From Rhizophagus irregularis (lineage: Eukaryota > Glomeromycota > Glomeromycetes > Glomerales > Glomeraceae): a DNA stretch of 64,000 nucleotides. The notes under the pieces are model-generated. The model worked only from the letters and a program-made list of their open reading frames with translations. It searched no databases and had not been told where the DNA came from. Made by a program: the position numbers and the translations under genes. This document shows positions 35,233 to 47,100 of the stretch, in pieces. How positions within the stretch are numbered: position 1 is the stretch's first letter; each line of letters begins with the position of its first letter. The stretch is taken from the NCBI RefSeq assembly GCF_026210795.1, contig NC_089447.1, positions 312,501-376,500 of the forward strand, written 5' to 3'.

Positions 35233-37741
35233 TTTTATGCTTTGAATAAAAAAAAATAATTATGGGAGAAGGTGGAAGCGTATCTTTTTAAATTCTAAAA
35301 ATTTTTTATTCATTCATTTCTAAAAAGGAAACCACAGTAAACTTTTGATTAAATATCCAGAAAAGTTGTCACAATCTAAGAATTTTATTCATTCATTCTA
35401 GAAAGGAAATTTATTAAACTTTGAATTAAATATCCAGCAAAGTTGTGTCACGTAATCTGGAAGTATATTGTGCCGATCCCAATTTAATATTGCTTTAGCC
35501 TCAAAAATCAAAAAATTTAAATGGAAATGATAAATTTTGATGATCATTTACGTTCCGTTATTTTAAATTTACCATCATTTGTACGATAAACAAATGTAAC
35601 ATGGTTGCGGTACAGTATTTCTAGTTAAGTTGAACAGCTTCTCTAAAAGGAAAAATAATTAACTTCGGGATAAACCAATAAAAATAGATAAATGGGCTTT
35701 TTTCTTACCGAAAATTAGCCAAAATGTCAAATTAAGATTGTTTAACATACCTTAATATTGTATTAAACCTAAATTATATTTATTAAAAGAAAAATAATCT
35801 AATCTAAAACTCTGTTTTGCCGACGCCAAGGGTATTTAAGATTTCTCAAGTTGCGCAAGTGCGTTTATAATTATCCATCACATAACTTCTTTCCGCATAT
35901 GGACATTATCGTCTATTTAATAGAAAACAGGTTCTAATGCCAACTAGCAACCGAAACCATAATTTTATGTTTTGTGAGAACGTAATGAGAACCGAAATGG
36001 TTGAATTCCTGTTTCTATTCCGCATTTATACTAAACATTGTTAGTTATTGAGGCTAATTTTTTTTTTCGGCAATAACCGGACCGATTTCTGAAATCAATT
36101 TCCTATTTCAAAGTAGTAGTATTGTCTGTCCGGTCGATCAACGAAAAAAATTAATTCTTAGAATATCTTTTTTCTAAATAAAACGTCAACTCAATAATCT
36201 TAAAATACTTTTTCTTGAAAACTACTCATTTTATTTTCGGGCAAACTGTATATATATACAATTATACTGTCTATCATACTTCTTCACGCTTCGTTTATTT
36301 TCTATTATTACATTTTATCCTATAATTCTTATATATCTTTTTATCGAAGCATGCTTCCAAAATTTGCGGAGTTTATTATTTCCATGGTATGCAGCATATA
36401 GTAGAGATAGCAATTCTAAATCCGTCCATTCGGATAGTCCGCTTTAAATCCGATCCGAAACCAGATAACGGGATACATAATCCGTTATCTGTTATTTATA
36501 AATTGATATATATAGTAAGAGGGACAATCTTGTACACATCGTGTGCACAATGCTAACTATAAAATTGAAATTATGGTACAATGGTAATTTCTGCTCAAAA
36601 AATTGTAAAGAAACTTTGCAATTGCTTTATAGGAAATAAATAAACAATTTATATCTTATTATTTTATTATTTTTTTTTCTTTCTTTCCCTCACTTTCTTA
36701 GTTAATAGTTCTTTTTTTTTTAAAAAAAAAATTTTAGCACGTATAAATATAATGAATTTAACTTACCCGAATCCATTATTTTGTTATTAAACTTGTACAT
36801 AGTTTATTGAAAGCGAAAATAAAAAAAAAGCAACCCATTTGATTGGTCAAATTTTATATGATTGCCAATGTTTTTTCGATTATATCACGAATGTTTAATG
36901 TTTTTCAATTTTATTTTTCTTTTGTGCCAACTAGTAAAACCTATTAAATCTATTGTAATTCCATCCCAATATCAATTGAAAATTTTTTTTTTATACTGGA
37001 ACCATTTTAATAAGCTTTACATAAAGCCAATCATTAAATGACTCTTTAGTTATAATAAATCAATTAACATACCTCGGTATAAACTAATTTTTGATCTAGG
37101 TTATAGACAGAGTAATAAGTAGACAGAGCTATAATTCTACCAATGATTTTTTGTTTTACTATTGATAAAAATATATATATTATATTACTGCTAACGGTCA
37201 GTTCTGGTTTCAAAAACCACGGTTTTCAACTAAAGTAAAACCGACCGAAAAAACTGAGCTGCAAAACTGATTGTAAAAATATTGCAAACTGAATAAAACA
37301 ATATTAAAAAGTATTAATTATAATTTCATTTTTAAATCTAAATAGTTTTTTTTATAATAATAATGCCGATTTTGTGATTTTTCGACGAAATGAAAATCAC
37401 GTGATCAACGCGCAAAGTTAAATTTTACCGATAATTTCAAAAATGAGAATATTATACATAAATCATAATTTTTAATGGTACTCTCAATAAGAAAAATTCT
37501 TTTTTTTTTTGGAATATATTAAAATTTACAAGGTTTTTTTATCGTTTTTTTTTAACATAAAACCGACAGTCAACCGGTCGGACTTGGAGTCTTGGAACCA
37601 ATAACCGAACCGGTAAAAACCGGTTATTGATCGATTATAAAATTTACTATGTATGGCTATGGTGACGTAGTTTTCAAAAAAAATTATCAGATATCATGGG
37701 TCCCCGTGGTTAGAATTACATAATACCGTCTGTACTTATCT
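35233..37741. other. No gene seen; decayed repeats
   Basis: A+T-rich. 36415-36490 (ATCCGATCCGAAACC, CCGTTATCTG) and 37195-37640 (CGGTCAGTTCTGGTTTC, ACCGACCGAAAA, AACCGAACCGGTAAAAACCG) look like decayed TIR elements with internal inverse motifs, but I could not set their ends. Confidence 0.4.
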
Positions 37742-37940
37742 CCCTGTAAAAAATCTGATCCGTGTTTTATCTTTCCATGCTTTTTCCGTGAATGTATCAT
37801 TTTCATGGAATTAATAGCCTCAAATCATGGAAATTTTCATCTCGCTAACACGGATATCCGTGAATGTATCATTTTCACGGAATTTTTACGGAAGACACGG
37901 ATAAATAATGGAAATATTCGGATAAAAATTTTTTATAGGG
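37742..37940. mobile_element. MITE next to an F-box relic, CCCTRTAAAAAAT termini
   Basis: Left end CCCTGTAAAAAATCTGATCC, reverse complement of right end CCCTATAAAAAATTTTTATCC-like. The interior repeats TCCGTGAATGTATCATTTTC twice and holds further CCGTG/CACGG inverse motifs. It ends 36 nt before the F-box relic start at 37977, so it sits in its former promoter. Confidence 0.65.
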
Positions 37941-37976
37941 TCTGAAAAAAGAAAAAATGATTTTTCTTTTTTAAAA

Positions 37977-38930
37977 ATGACCGACTTGAACAATGATGTT
38001 CTTAATTTAATATTCGAACAACTACAAGATGATAAAAATACATTTTATCCCTGTCTTTTGGTTAATAAAAATTGGTGTGTAATGATTATTCCAATTTTAT
38101 GGAGAATCCTTGGAAATTCTTAAAAAGAGAATGAAGGATTATTATTAAATGTAATCATCTTATCAAGTATATCAAGGAATCAAATAAGGGAACATGAGTC
38201 ATTGACAAATTCTTATCAAAGACCTTCATTTAATTATATTAGTTTCTGTAGACATTTAAATTTAAATGAAATACATAGAATAATTAATGAATTATATAAT
38301 AAATCTTTCTTAACAGTTCTATAAAATGAAATATTAAGTCTTTTTATTAACGAAAATATGAAATTTACTCACCTTTATATGAATCAAAAATTCGACAAAA
38401 TACACTCCATTCATGGAGCTGTAAGGCATTAAATTCCTTAGTTGTGGTTACTGATTTAAATAATAATATTTTATCTAAAATAATAGAAACATGTAAATCA
38501 ATTAAGAAATTGGAGATTTTTATTAAAAAAAAAAGACATAATAATTGTGAAATTATTAAATTGATCGAAGCTCAAAAGAAATTACTTAGTATTACTAGCT
38601 TAGTTCCTTCGCACACAAATCATCCATTTTATAAAATTCTTGAAGATTCGTTGGTTAAACATGCAAATACCGTACAATATTTTAAGTTACCAGATCAACT
38701 CACCGCAAAAATTTTCTCATCTTTTGCATTGTAAATTTAAAAGGATTAAAATTAGTTAATGGTAATCTCAATCTGGAATGGAATTGTTTAAAAATTTATC
38801 TTTATCTTTCTTACAAATTTTAAGAACTAGCCTAGTTCCAGATTTAGCTTTTACAGATTTAATTGAAAATACAAATGGTTCTCTTATTCTGATTATTGGC
38901 AGATCTTGTTTCTTCAATAGACAGATTTAT
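37977..38930 (+). pseudogene. F-box/LRR-like gene relic
   Basis: ATG at 37977 opens MTDLNNDVLNLIFEQLQDD.., an F-box closely like the intact gene at 52422-53825, followed by PCLLVNKNWC and IIPILW; then stops. At 38444-38734 an open stretch still reads like the paralogue (IIETCKSIKKLEIFIK, FYKILEDSLVKHANTV, AKIFSSFA), and 38778-38900 keeps WNCLK-like and LIENTNGSLI-like remnants in shifted frames. Broken by several stops and cut near 38930, where a large repeat element begins. Confidence 0.8.
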
Positions 38931-39180
38931 ATTTTTTATTATCCCCCTTTTTCATTAGCAGATCTTTTTTCTTTACCAGACAGACTTATATTTTTTTATT
39001 ATTACTGACAATCATTTTTATTTATTAGCAGATCTGCTAAATCTCACCGCAGGTGATTTCACCATAATTCGAATATATAGAAAGTAAGTAACGGAAATTG
39101 GTTAAGTAAGTAACGTAAAGTCACATGATCTATTACGTTACTTCTCTTATATAAGGTACGGAACGTAAATTTTTTTGGTA

Positions 39181-39354
39181 TCCTGTTCTTCTTTCGGTAG
39201 TGGAGGGGGATCAGGCTGGTTCCAACGTCTTTAAAGAAGTTCGGGTCCGTCCTGGTGATGGATGATAGCTAGAAGTAGGATAACTCTCCCTTTCGAGGGA
39301 ATATGTTCTGTTGAATAGTCTGTCTGGCTTCACATAAAATAAATAAATAAAAAT
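39181..39354 (+). mobile_element. SINE with pol III A and B boxes and 14-bp target-site duplication
   Basis: Flanked by identical AAATTTTTTTGGTA at 39167-39180 and 39355-39368. Inside, TAGTGGAGGGG at 39198-39208 fits the A box (TRGYNNAGNGG), and AGTTCGGGTCC at 39238-39248 fits the B box (GGTTCRANTCC) with tRNA-like spacing. The element ends in an A-rich tail of AAATA repeats. These are the hallmarks of a tRNA-related SINE moved by a LINE machinery. Body of ~150 bp, far richer in G+C than its surroundings. Confidence 0.75.
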
Positions 39355-39504
39355 AAATTTTTTTGGTAAATACTTTACGTTACTCTTATTGCTAGGGTCT
39401 TCGATCACGTGACGGATTTAATATTTTTGATTGGTCAAATTGGCCACATAATCACGTCATGTTTATTTGTTTATTGAATCTCGTTTTCAGTATAGGTTCG
39501 TTTC

Positions 39505-40370
39505 TCAGTTCTTTCGGTCTCAAGGTATTTTTCTTTTCTTTTATTTTCATTTCTAACTTACATTCTGCTTACACTTTATTTCTTACTAACTCTATTTCAT
39601 CATTTTAGGTCCTTTATTCCTTCCAGTTCTGCAATTAAGGTTCAGTTGTTTTTCACTTTACGTTTCGTTTCTTTCTTACTTTTTTATTTTTTTTATTTTG
39701 TTTCTGTTTCATATTTCGTTTTCACTATTTTATTTTATTTTTTTTTTAGATATTTTAGTTCTTTCAGTTCTACAATTAATAAAGGTATGCTTTTTTATTT
39801 TTATTTATTTTTTTTATTTCATTTTTATCTTATATTTGGTTTCTTACTAACTTCATTTTTTTTTACTTTATGGTTTATTTTTTACTTGGTTTCCTATCAT
39901 TACCCGACCTTTTATCATGATCGTTTTTTTATTTTTTGTCTCCCATCATTTTTCACCTCATATTACTTCTCATTATTCGTCTCCCATTATTTTCTATTAC
40001 ATCATTTCATTTTCCATTATTTCTTTTTCTCTCCTGTTTACTTCCCATCATTTCTTTTTATCTCTCATCGCTTCTTTTTGTCTCCCATCACTTCTATTCG
40101 TTTTCCATCACTCCTTTTTGTCTCCCATCACTCCTCTTCATCTTCCCATCACTTCTTTTCATCTCCCATCACTCTTTTTCATCATCCATCATATGTCCTA
40201 TTTGTTCCCTATCACTTCTCATTACTCTTTTTTACTTCCTTTCTTCTTCTATTACTTTCCATTACCCCATTGTTATTTCATTTTTTTTATTAGCTTCTTT
40301 CTCCTTGATCATTGTAATTTCCTTATCTTTTTTATTTATTGTTATTGTTATTGTTTTTTTATTTGCATCA
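39505..40370. repeat. Pyrimidine-rich low-complexity tract
   Basis: The plus strand is almost all C and T, with TCTCCCATCACTTC-type and TTTCATTTC-type quasi-repeats of 15-25 bp. All three plus frames are open for long stretches only because stop codons need A or G. The encoded Phe/Ser/Leu/His strings have no domain character. A CATTTTAG/GTCC junction near 39605 resembles a splice acceptor. Confidence 0.7.
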
Positions 40371-40727
40371 CTTCATTAAAAATAAATACAGTGAAATTTT
40401 TCTTTAAAATCGAAAATGTGGAATTAAATTTTAATATTTGCAAATAAAATTTCATTAAATAAGATTATTTTGAATAAATATGTTTGTAAAAAAAATTTTA
40501 AAAAATATCTTCAAATAAAATTTTAAGTTTAACCGATCAACAGATGATGTTTAGTACCTTATATAAGAGGAGTAACATAAAGTAAATATAATTGACTTTA
40601 CGTTCCGTGCCTTATATATATAAGGGGAGTAACGTAAATTGACCTAAAATAGTAATTTTACGTTACTTACTTAGCCAATTTCCATTACTTACCTGCTACC
40701 TACCGTTATAATTCCAGCCAAATTCAA

Positions 40728-41245
40728 TTGTGTAACCTAATAAAAGTTTTTGGCTTTTTTTAGTTACAATGTGGTATAAATATTGCACCAATGGATCCGG
40801 AAGATACCCATTTATAAGTGAATATGCAGTTAAATTTTGTGTCACCTCACTGCATAAATCACTTTACTTAAGAAATCTATTTCGTAATGGTCAAAAGTGG
40901 TCTATTTGGCCTTAAAAGTGGTCAAACTTGCCTATCAGCTACCTTAATTGATGGTCAAAAGTGGTCTATTTGACCCTTTGACCATCAATTAAGGCAACTG
41001 ATGGTAATTTGACCACTTTAACCATCAATAAGGTAGCTGATGGTTAAGTTTGACCACTTTTAAGGTCAAATAGACCACTTTTGACCATGATTAATTACTA
41101 AGTAAAAGAGATTTATGCAGTGAGGCTACATAAAATTTAACTGCATATTTGATATAAACGGGCATCTTCCGAATTCATTGGTACAATTTTCATACTACAC
41201 TGTTACTAAAAAGTCAAAAAACTTTTTTATTAGGTTACACAATTA
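40728..41245. mobile_element. Fold-back (palindromic) element
   Basis: Two arms of more than 200 bp are near-perfect inverse copies: from GTGTAACCTAATAAAAG on the left to CTTTTTTATTAGGTTACAC on the right, and near the centre ATGGTCAAAAGTGGTCTATT against AATAGACCACTTTTGACCAT. The short loop itself contains a smaller inverse TTGATGGTCAAA/TTTGACCATCAA. It would form a long hairpin as DNA or RNA. No coding capacity. Confidence 0.75.
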
Positions 41246-41853
41246 ACTCCAGCTAGAATTATAATTTGGCCGGAATAAAATCACCTGCGGTAAGGATCAC
41301 CTGTGGTGAAAACTTAGCGAATAAAAATGATTATCAGAGCTAATAATAAAAAAATACAAATCTGTCTATTAAAGAAAAAAGAACTGTAATTTTAAAATTA
41401 CAAGAGTTGGTAATATTTAAATTAAATAAATACAAATCTTTCTAATAATATAAAAGGAATTGCCATTTTAGGAAAAATCAGTAATTTAAAAATACAAGAG
41501 TCAGTATTATTTAAATAGTAGGAGTTGGTAATAACAAAATACCAATCTGTCCACATCAGCACGCCATAAAATCATAAATAAAAAAATAATAATAAATCTC
41601 ATAATTTCAACATTAGCTACAATTGATTTTAAACAAGAGGAGATTATTTTTAGGGAATTGGAATTTGAAGAAAAGAATTAAAACTTATTAAGTGAATTAG
41701 AGTTTACAGAATGGTTATGCATGATAATACATACTACTAGTATAGGCTTAAATGCAATAATGTGATAGATACTTTAAAATTGACCTGACAAATTGATTTC
41801 TTTGTAACTAATAAAATGGCCACATTTTTAAGAGAAATAAATGATATATAGGT

Positions 41854-42194
41854 TAGAGGTCTGACCCCCTATTTTACAATCCAGCCCGGCTCACACTTGG
41901 AAATTAACATAAAGTGCCCGGCCCGGCCCAGACTTAATATATTAAAAACTGGAGCCACACTATTATTGTATCATTTTGTTGTAAAAAACAAAAAAATCGG
42001 CCAACTTAATTTTGGCCAGTTTAATTTCGGCCAGAATTAAGACGATTTTGGCCAGAATTACGAAAATCCAGATTTAACGAAAAATCATGTGCCGGCCCGG
42101 ACCTGGCCCGGGTGAATTTTGACAACCCAAACCTGGATCCGGGTCTGGACCAGGTTAGGGTTTCTGGGTTCTGAGTCCCGTTTGCAGATCTCTA
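41854..42194. mobile_element. hAT-like MITE with perfect 8-bp target-site duplication
   Basis: Flanked by ATATAGGT at 41846-41853 and 42195-42202. Termini TAGAGGTCTG and CAGATCTCTA are inverted repeats with one mismatch. The interior has GGCCCGG-type and TTGGCCAGAATTA-type motifs. 341 bp with no transposase. The 8-bp duplication and TAGAG..CTCTA ends fit hAT. Confidence 0.8.
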
Positions 42195-42947
42195 ATATAG
42201 GTGTATATATGCACATATGCATAAAATTTTTATTGGCCTGTGAACCAATAACAATAGTGATTATAGTGATTATCCAGACTTTTATAGATTTTGGCTCCTT
42301 TGGTATGGAATTCTACTTCTTAAAATATTGAGTATGGTTAATTATACTATATAATATGACATGATATTCAGTTTTCTGAGTATTCAAAAAATTTTATAGT
42401 TCATGTATTATAAAATTAATTACTTGTAAAAGTATCAGGTAAAAGCTGTATTTCTTTTAATTCACTTTTTATTGCCTAGCCAAGTGTTATAATATTAAAG
42501 CCTTTTAATTCAAATATATTGTAAATAAAATAAACTTGGATAATTTATATTTAATAATTGATAAGTTACAAAAAAAAGATTTATTTAAATTACAAACTAA
42601 GAAATTTATAAAATATTTACTACTCTAGTTCTAGTGTTTAAATAATTCTAAGTAAAATAAAAAAAAAAGAGAATGTAAATATTTAATATTTGGATAAGCT
42701 ATAGAAAAAAGGAATTACTTAAATTGCAAACTAGGAAACTTGTAAATATTTTACTACTCTAGCCTTAGTGTTTAAATAAATCTGCAAAAAATAAAATAAA
42801 AGATAACTCTTCTGTTGAACACATCATGTCAAATATCATTTAATTTCATCTGTTTTTAATATATAAATAAAATTAGTTTCACATAATTAATTAGCAAATT
42901 AGTTTTTCTTTATAAACTATATATTACATACCTAATTGTTAATAACT

Positions 42948-44138
42948 TTAAATTATACAATCATTCAAATCTTCAGTTATGCCGGTAGAAGAATAACTTC
43001 CACTTTCAAGAATTTCATTCAATTTTTCACTAGTAAAATTAAGTAGACGACTTGTATAACATGCTTGTGGATGAGGTTCAGCAGTATTAAGATTGTTATG
43101 CCCAATTTGTGCATTTATAAATTCCATTTTGTTATTTTCTAATTCTTCATTAATTTCATTACTAGTAGGCTGGAAAATCCAATTTCCAATAACATATTTC
43201 ACTTCTGATACAGATGGCCTTTTTAATGGATCTTCATTCCAACATTTTTTCATTAACTCCATATAACATTTTGGAGTATTTTCAATAATTTTAGGACGTT
43301 CGCCTTTACAAATACTTAAACTAAGCTGAAGATCATGTGTTCTATCATTAAATGGTGGAACTCCAGATGTAAATTCCCACATAATCATAGAAAAACTATA
43401 AATATCACTAGCTGGAGTATAAGGTTTGCCTCTTAAAACTTCAGGTGCCATAAATGGTATAACTCCATAAATTTCACCTTTTTTTAAAGATGATTTTACA
43501 GGTTGACATAATCCTAAATCACTAATAAAAACTAAATTATTATCAACTTCATTTTCTTCCTCCTCTTCATCCTTTTTATTGCTGTGATTTAAAATATTGC
43601 CATCATGTAAATCACAATGAATAAAATCTTGTTTATGTATTTCATAAAGCCCAGAAATAATTTTATACAACATATTTAACTTTTGTTTCCAATTATATTT
43701 AATTACTTTAGTTAAATTTCCTCTTAAATTACCTTTATTTGCATAATCCATTACTACCATATAATACGAAGTATCTGAACTTTTTGTGAATCCATATAAA
43801 TTAATAATTTCATATGAATCTGAACAACTTTGATGATATTTCCACTATAAAAATGAAATAAGAAATGTACAATTAGTACAAGTAAAAATCAAATTAAAAA
43901 AATTAATATTGGTTATCATACTTCATTTAAAAATTCATCTAAATTTTCATTCAAATTATTGAAGCATTTAAGAACTACTTCTCTATTTTGATTTATATCT
44001 AACCAAATAGCTTTATATACAGTACTAATCCCTCCTTTATCAAGGTATACAACATTTGTAAATTTATCATAAGGAATCCATTTTAATCTTCTTTCAGAAA
44101 TAAATTTATCTAAAATTATATTTCCACTCTTTCCAAAT
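42948..44138 (-). CDS. TKL-type protein kinase, kinase-domain exons
   Basis: Two exons: 44138-43922 (N-lobe) and 43844-42948, with a 77-nt intron (donor GAA/gtatg, acceptor TTTATAG), phase 0. N-lobe: Gly loop LDKGGISTVYKAIW and lysine in EVVLKCF. Second exon: MVVMDYANKGNLRG hinge, catalytic HCDLHDGNIL, an acidic insert (EEEEENE), SDLGLCQP in place of DFG, PFMAPEVLRG, DIYSFSMIMWEF, and CWNEDPLKRPS, then a ~90-residue tail with CYTSRLLNFTS as in kinase 12030-14323. All core residues are present, so it could be active. The N-lobe exon begins at an acceptor with one base finishing a split codon and has no ATG before the kinase domain, so at least one upstream exon is needed. Upstream lies the microexon-like array (44213-48553). 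Confidence 0.85.
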
Positions 44139-47100
44139 CTATAATATAAATAATTAAAATTATAATAAAATTATCCTAAACTTTAGAATTAAAAAAACAA
44201 TTTAATACTTACCCTAAATTTAATTAGAAATACAATAACAAAAAATCTTAGTAATTATATAAATATATATATAAACTTATAATTTATAACTCACCCGCTA
44301 AAGTATCAAATATATATTAAAAAAAGAAGTATTTAGTTAATTTAAGTCAAATTCTATATAGATGTAATAATAAAAAAACAACTTACAAGAATCTAAAGTA
44401 AATTACAATTTTTAAAATAAAGAATTTAGTTAGTTAGTTCAAGTTATATATAAAGTTATAAATATGTAATAATAAAACTAAATAAATAACTTACTATCTG
44501 AAATAAAACACCAAAATAAAGAATTTAGATACTAGTTAGTTTAATTTATATGCAAATATCATATAAAATAATAAAATTAAATAAATAATTTACCACCTAT
44601 ATTTTAAACAATTTTTTAAATAAAGAATTTAGTTAGTTTAAATCATAAAATTGCTATGAGATTTCGCCGGCGTCACATGATTTTTAATAATATAAAATTT
44701 GTCACCCCGCGTCACACCCTCCTTGTTTCCGCTTTTACTATGTATTCTAGGGACAGAATTTGCTAATTCCGGCCAAATTTTATAATTCCGGCCAAAATTA
44801 AAAAATCACGTGATACCGGCGATAAATAGACTCCTTTAAATTATATGCAATAATGTAATAATAGAATTAAAAAATAACTTACGTGCTATATTATGAAATA
44901 ATTTTTTTAATGAAGAATTTAGTTAGTTAAATTATTATGCGATTATGTAATAATAGAATTAAAAAAATATCTTATAACTTACGAACTAAACGAAATAAAT
45001 GAAATTACAAAATAATTTTTTAAATAAAGAATTTAGATAGTTTAATGATGCAATAATAGAATATAATTAAATAACTTACTCCCTATATTACAAAATTATT
45101 TTTTAAATAAAGAATTTAGTTAGTTTAAATTATGTGCAAATATTATACAATTATGTAATGATACTTACGACCTAAAATAAATTACAAAATAATTTTTTAA
45201 ATAAAGAATTTAGTTAGTTTAAATTATATGCAAATATTATACAATTATGTAATGATACTTACGACCTAAATAAATTACAAAATAATTTTTTAAATAAAGA
45301 ATTTAGTTAGTTTAAATCATATGCAAATATTATACAATTATGTAATGATACTTACGACCTAAAATAAATTACAAAATAATTTTTTAAATAAAGAATTTAG
45401 TTAGTTTAGATTATATGCAAATATTATACAATTATGTAATGATACTTACAACCTAAAAGAAATTACAAAATAAGAATTTAGTTAGTTTAAATCATATGCA
45501 AATATTATACAATTATGTAATGATACTTACAATCTAAAAGAAATTACAAAATAATTTTAAATAAAGAATTTAGTTAGTTTAAATTATATGCAAATATTAT
45601 ACAATTATGCAATAATAGAATAGAATTAAATAACTTACTCCCTATATTACAAAATTATTTTTTAAATAAAGAATTTAGTTAGTTTAAATTATATGCAAAT
45701 ATTATACAATTATGTAATGATACTTACAACCTAAAAGAAATTACAAAATAATTTTTAAATAAAGAATTTAGTTAGTTTAAATTATATGCAAATATTATAC
45801 AATTATGCAATAATAGAATAGAATTAAATAACTTACTCCCTATATTACAAAATTATTTTTTAAATAAAGAATTTAGTTAGTTTAAATTATGTGCAAATAT
45901 TATATAATTATGTAATAATAGAATCAAAAAATAACTTACTTGCTATATTATGAAATAAATTTTAATAAAGAATTTAGTTAGTAGTTTAAATTATATGCAA
46001 ATATTATACAATTATGTAATGATACTTACGACCTAAATAAATTACAAAATAATTTTTTAAATAAAGAATTTAGTTAGTTTAAATTATATGCAGATATTAT
46101 ACAATTATGTAATAATAGAATTAAAAAATAACTTATAACTTACTTGCTATATTATGAAATAAGTTTTAATAAAGAATTTAGTTAGTTTAAATTATATGCA
46201 AATATTATACAATTATGTAATAATAGAATCAAAAAATAACTTATAACTTACCACCTAAAAGAAATTACAAAATAATTTTTTTTAAAAAAAAATTTAGAAA
46301 TATTATACAATTATGTAATAATAGAATTAAAAAATAACTTATAACTTACTTGCTATATTATGAAATAGTTTTAATAAAGAATTTAGTTAGTTTAAATTAT
46401 ATGCAAATATTATACAATTATGTAATACTAGAACAAAAAATAACTTATAACTTACAAACTAAAAGAAATTACAAAATAATTTTTAAAAAAAGAATTTAAT
46501 TAGTTTAAATTATATGCAAATATTATATAAATATGTAAAAATAGAATTAAAAATAACTTACAATCTATATTATGAATAAGTTTTAATAAAAATTTAGTTA
46601 GTTTATTTATATGCAAATATTATATAAAAATATGTAATAATAGAATTAAAAAATAACTAATAACTTATCACCTAAAAGAAATTACAAAATAATATTTTAA
46701 ATAAAGAATTTAGTGCAAATATTACACAATTATATAATAATAGAATTAAAAATGACTTTTAACTTACCATCTAAAAGAAATTACAAAACAATTGTTTAAA
46801 TAAAGAATTTAGTTAGTTTAAATTAGTTGCAAATATTATACAATTATGTCAAAAAATAACTTACAACCTACATTATGAAATAAGTTTTTAATAAAGAATT
46901 TAGTTAGTTTAAATTATTTGTAAAAATTAATTATACAATAATAGAAATAACTTATAACTTACAAACTAAAAGAAATTGCAAAAAAAATTTTAAATAAAGA
47001 ATTTAGTTAGTTTAAATTATATGTAAATATTATAACAATAAGTAATAATAGAATTAGGTAAATAATTTATAACTTACAAACTAAAAGAAATTGCAAGATA

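Larger units (their letters stand above)
38960..41385. mobile_element. Large inverted-repeat element with nested insertions
   Basis: Outer arms are inverse to each other: AGATCTTTTTTCTTTACCAG, CAGACTTATATTTTTTTATT and CGCAGGTGATTTC on the left (38960-39060) against their complements at 41270-41385. The next arm parts (GTAAGTAACGGAAATTGG, GTAAGTAACGTAAAG, AAGGTACGGAACGTAAA at 39075-39170) are inverse to 40560-40700. A SINE (39181-39354) sits in the left arm and a fold-back element (40728-41245) in the right. The core is a pyrimidine-rich tract (about 39505-40370). A fragment of the arm recurs at 55255-55380. No transposase seen; open frames in the tract are low-complexity. Confidence 0.6.

Noticed and set aside
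39181-39260. A functional tRNA gene because of A and B boxes
   Set aside because: No cloverleaf could be folded. The A-rich tail and target-site duplication favour a SINE.
39646-40447. Three overlapping long open frames rich in Phe, Ser, Leu and His
   Set aside because: They lie in a tract of almost pure C and T, where stops are rare by composition in every frame. No domain pattern and no preference for one frame.
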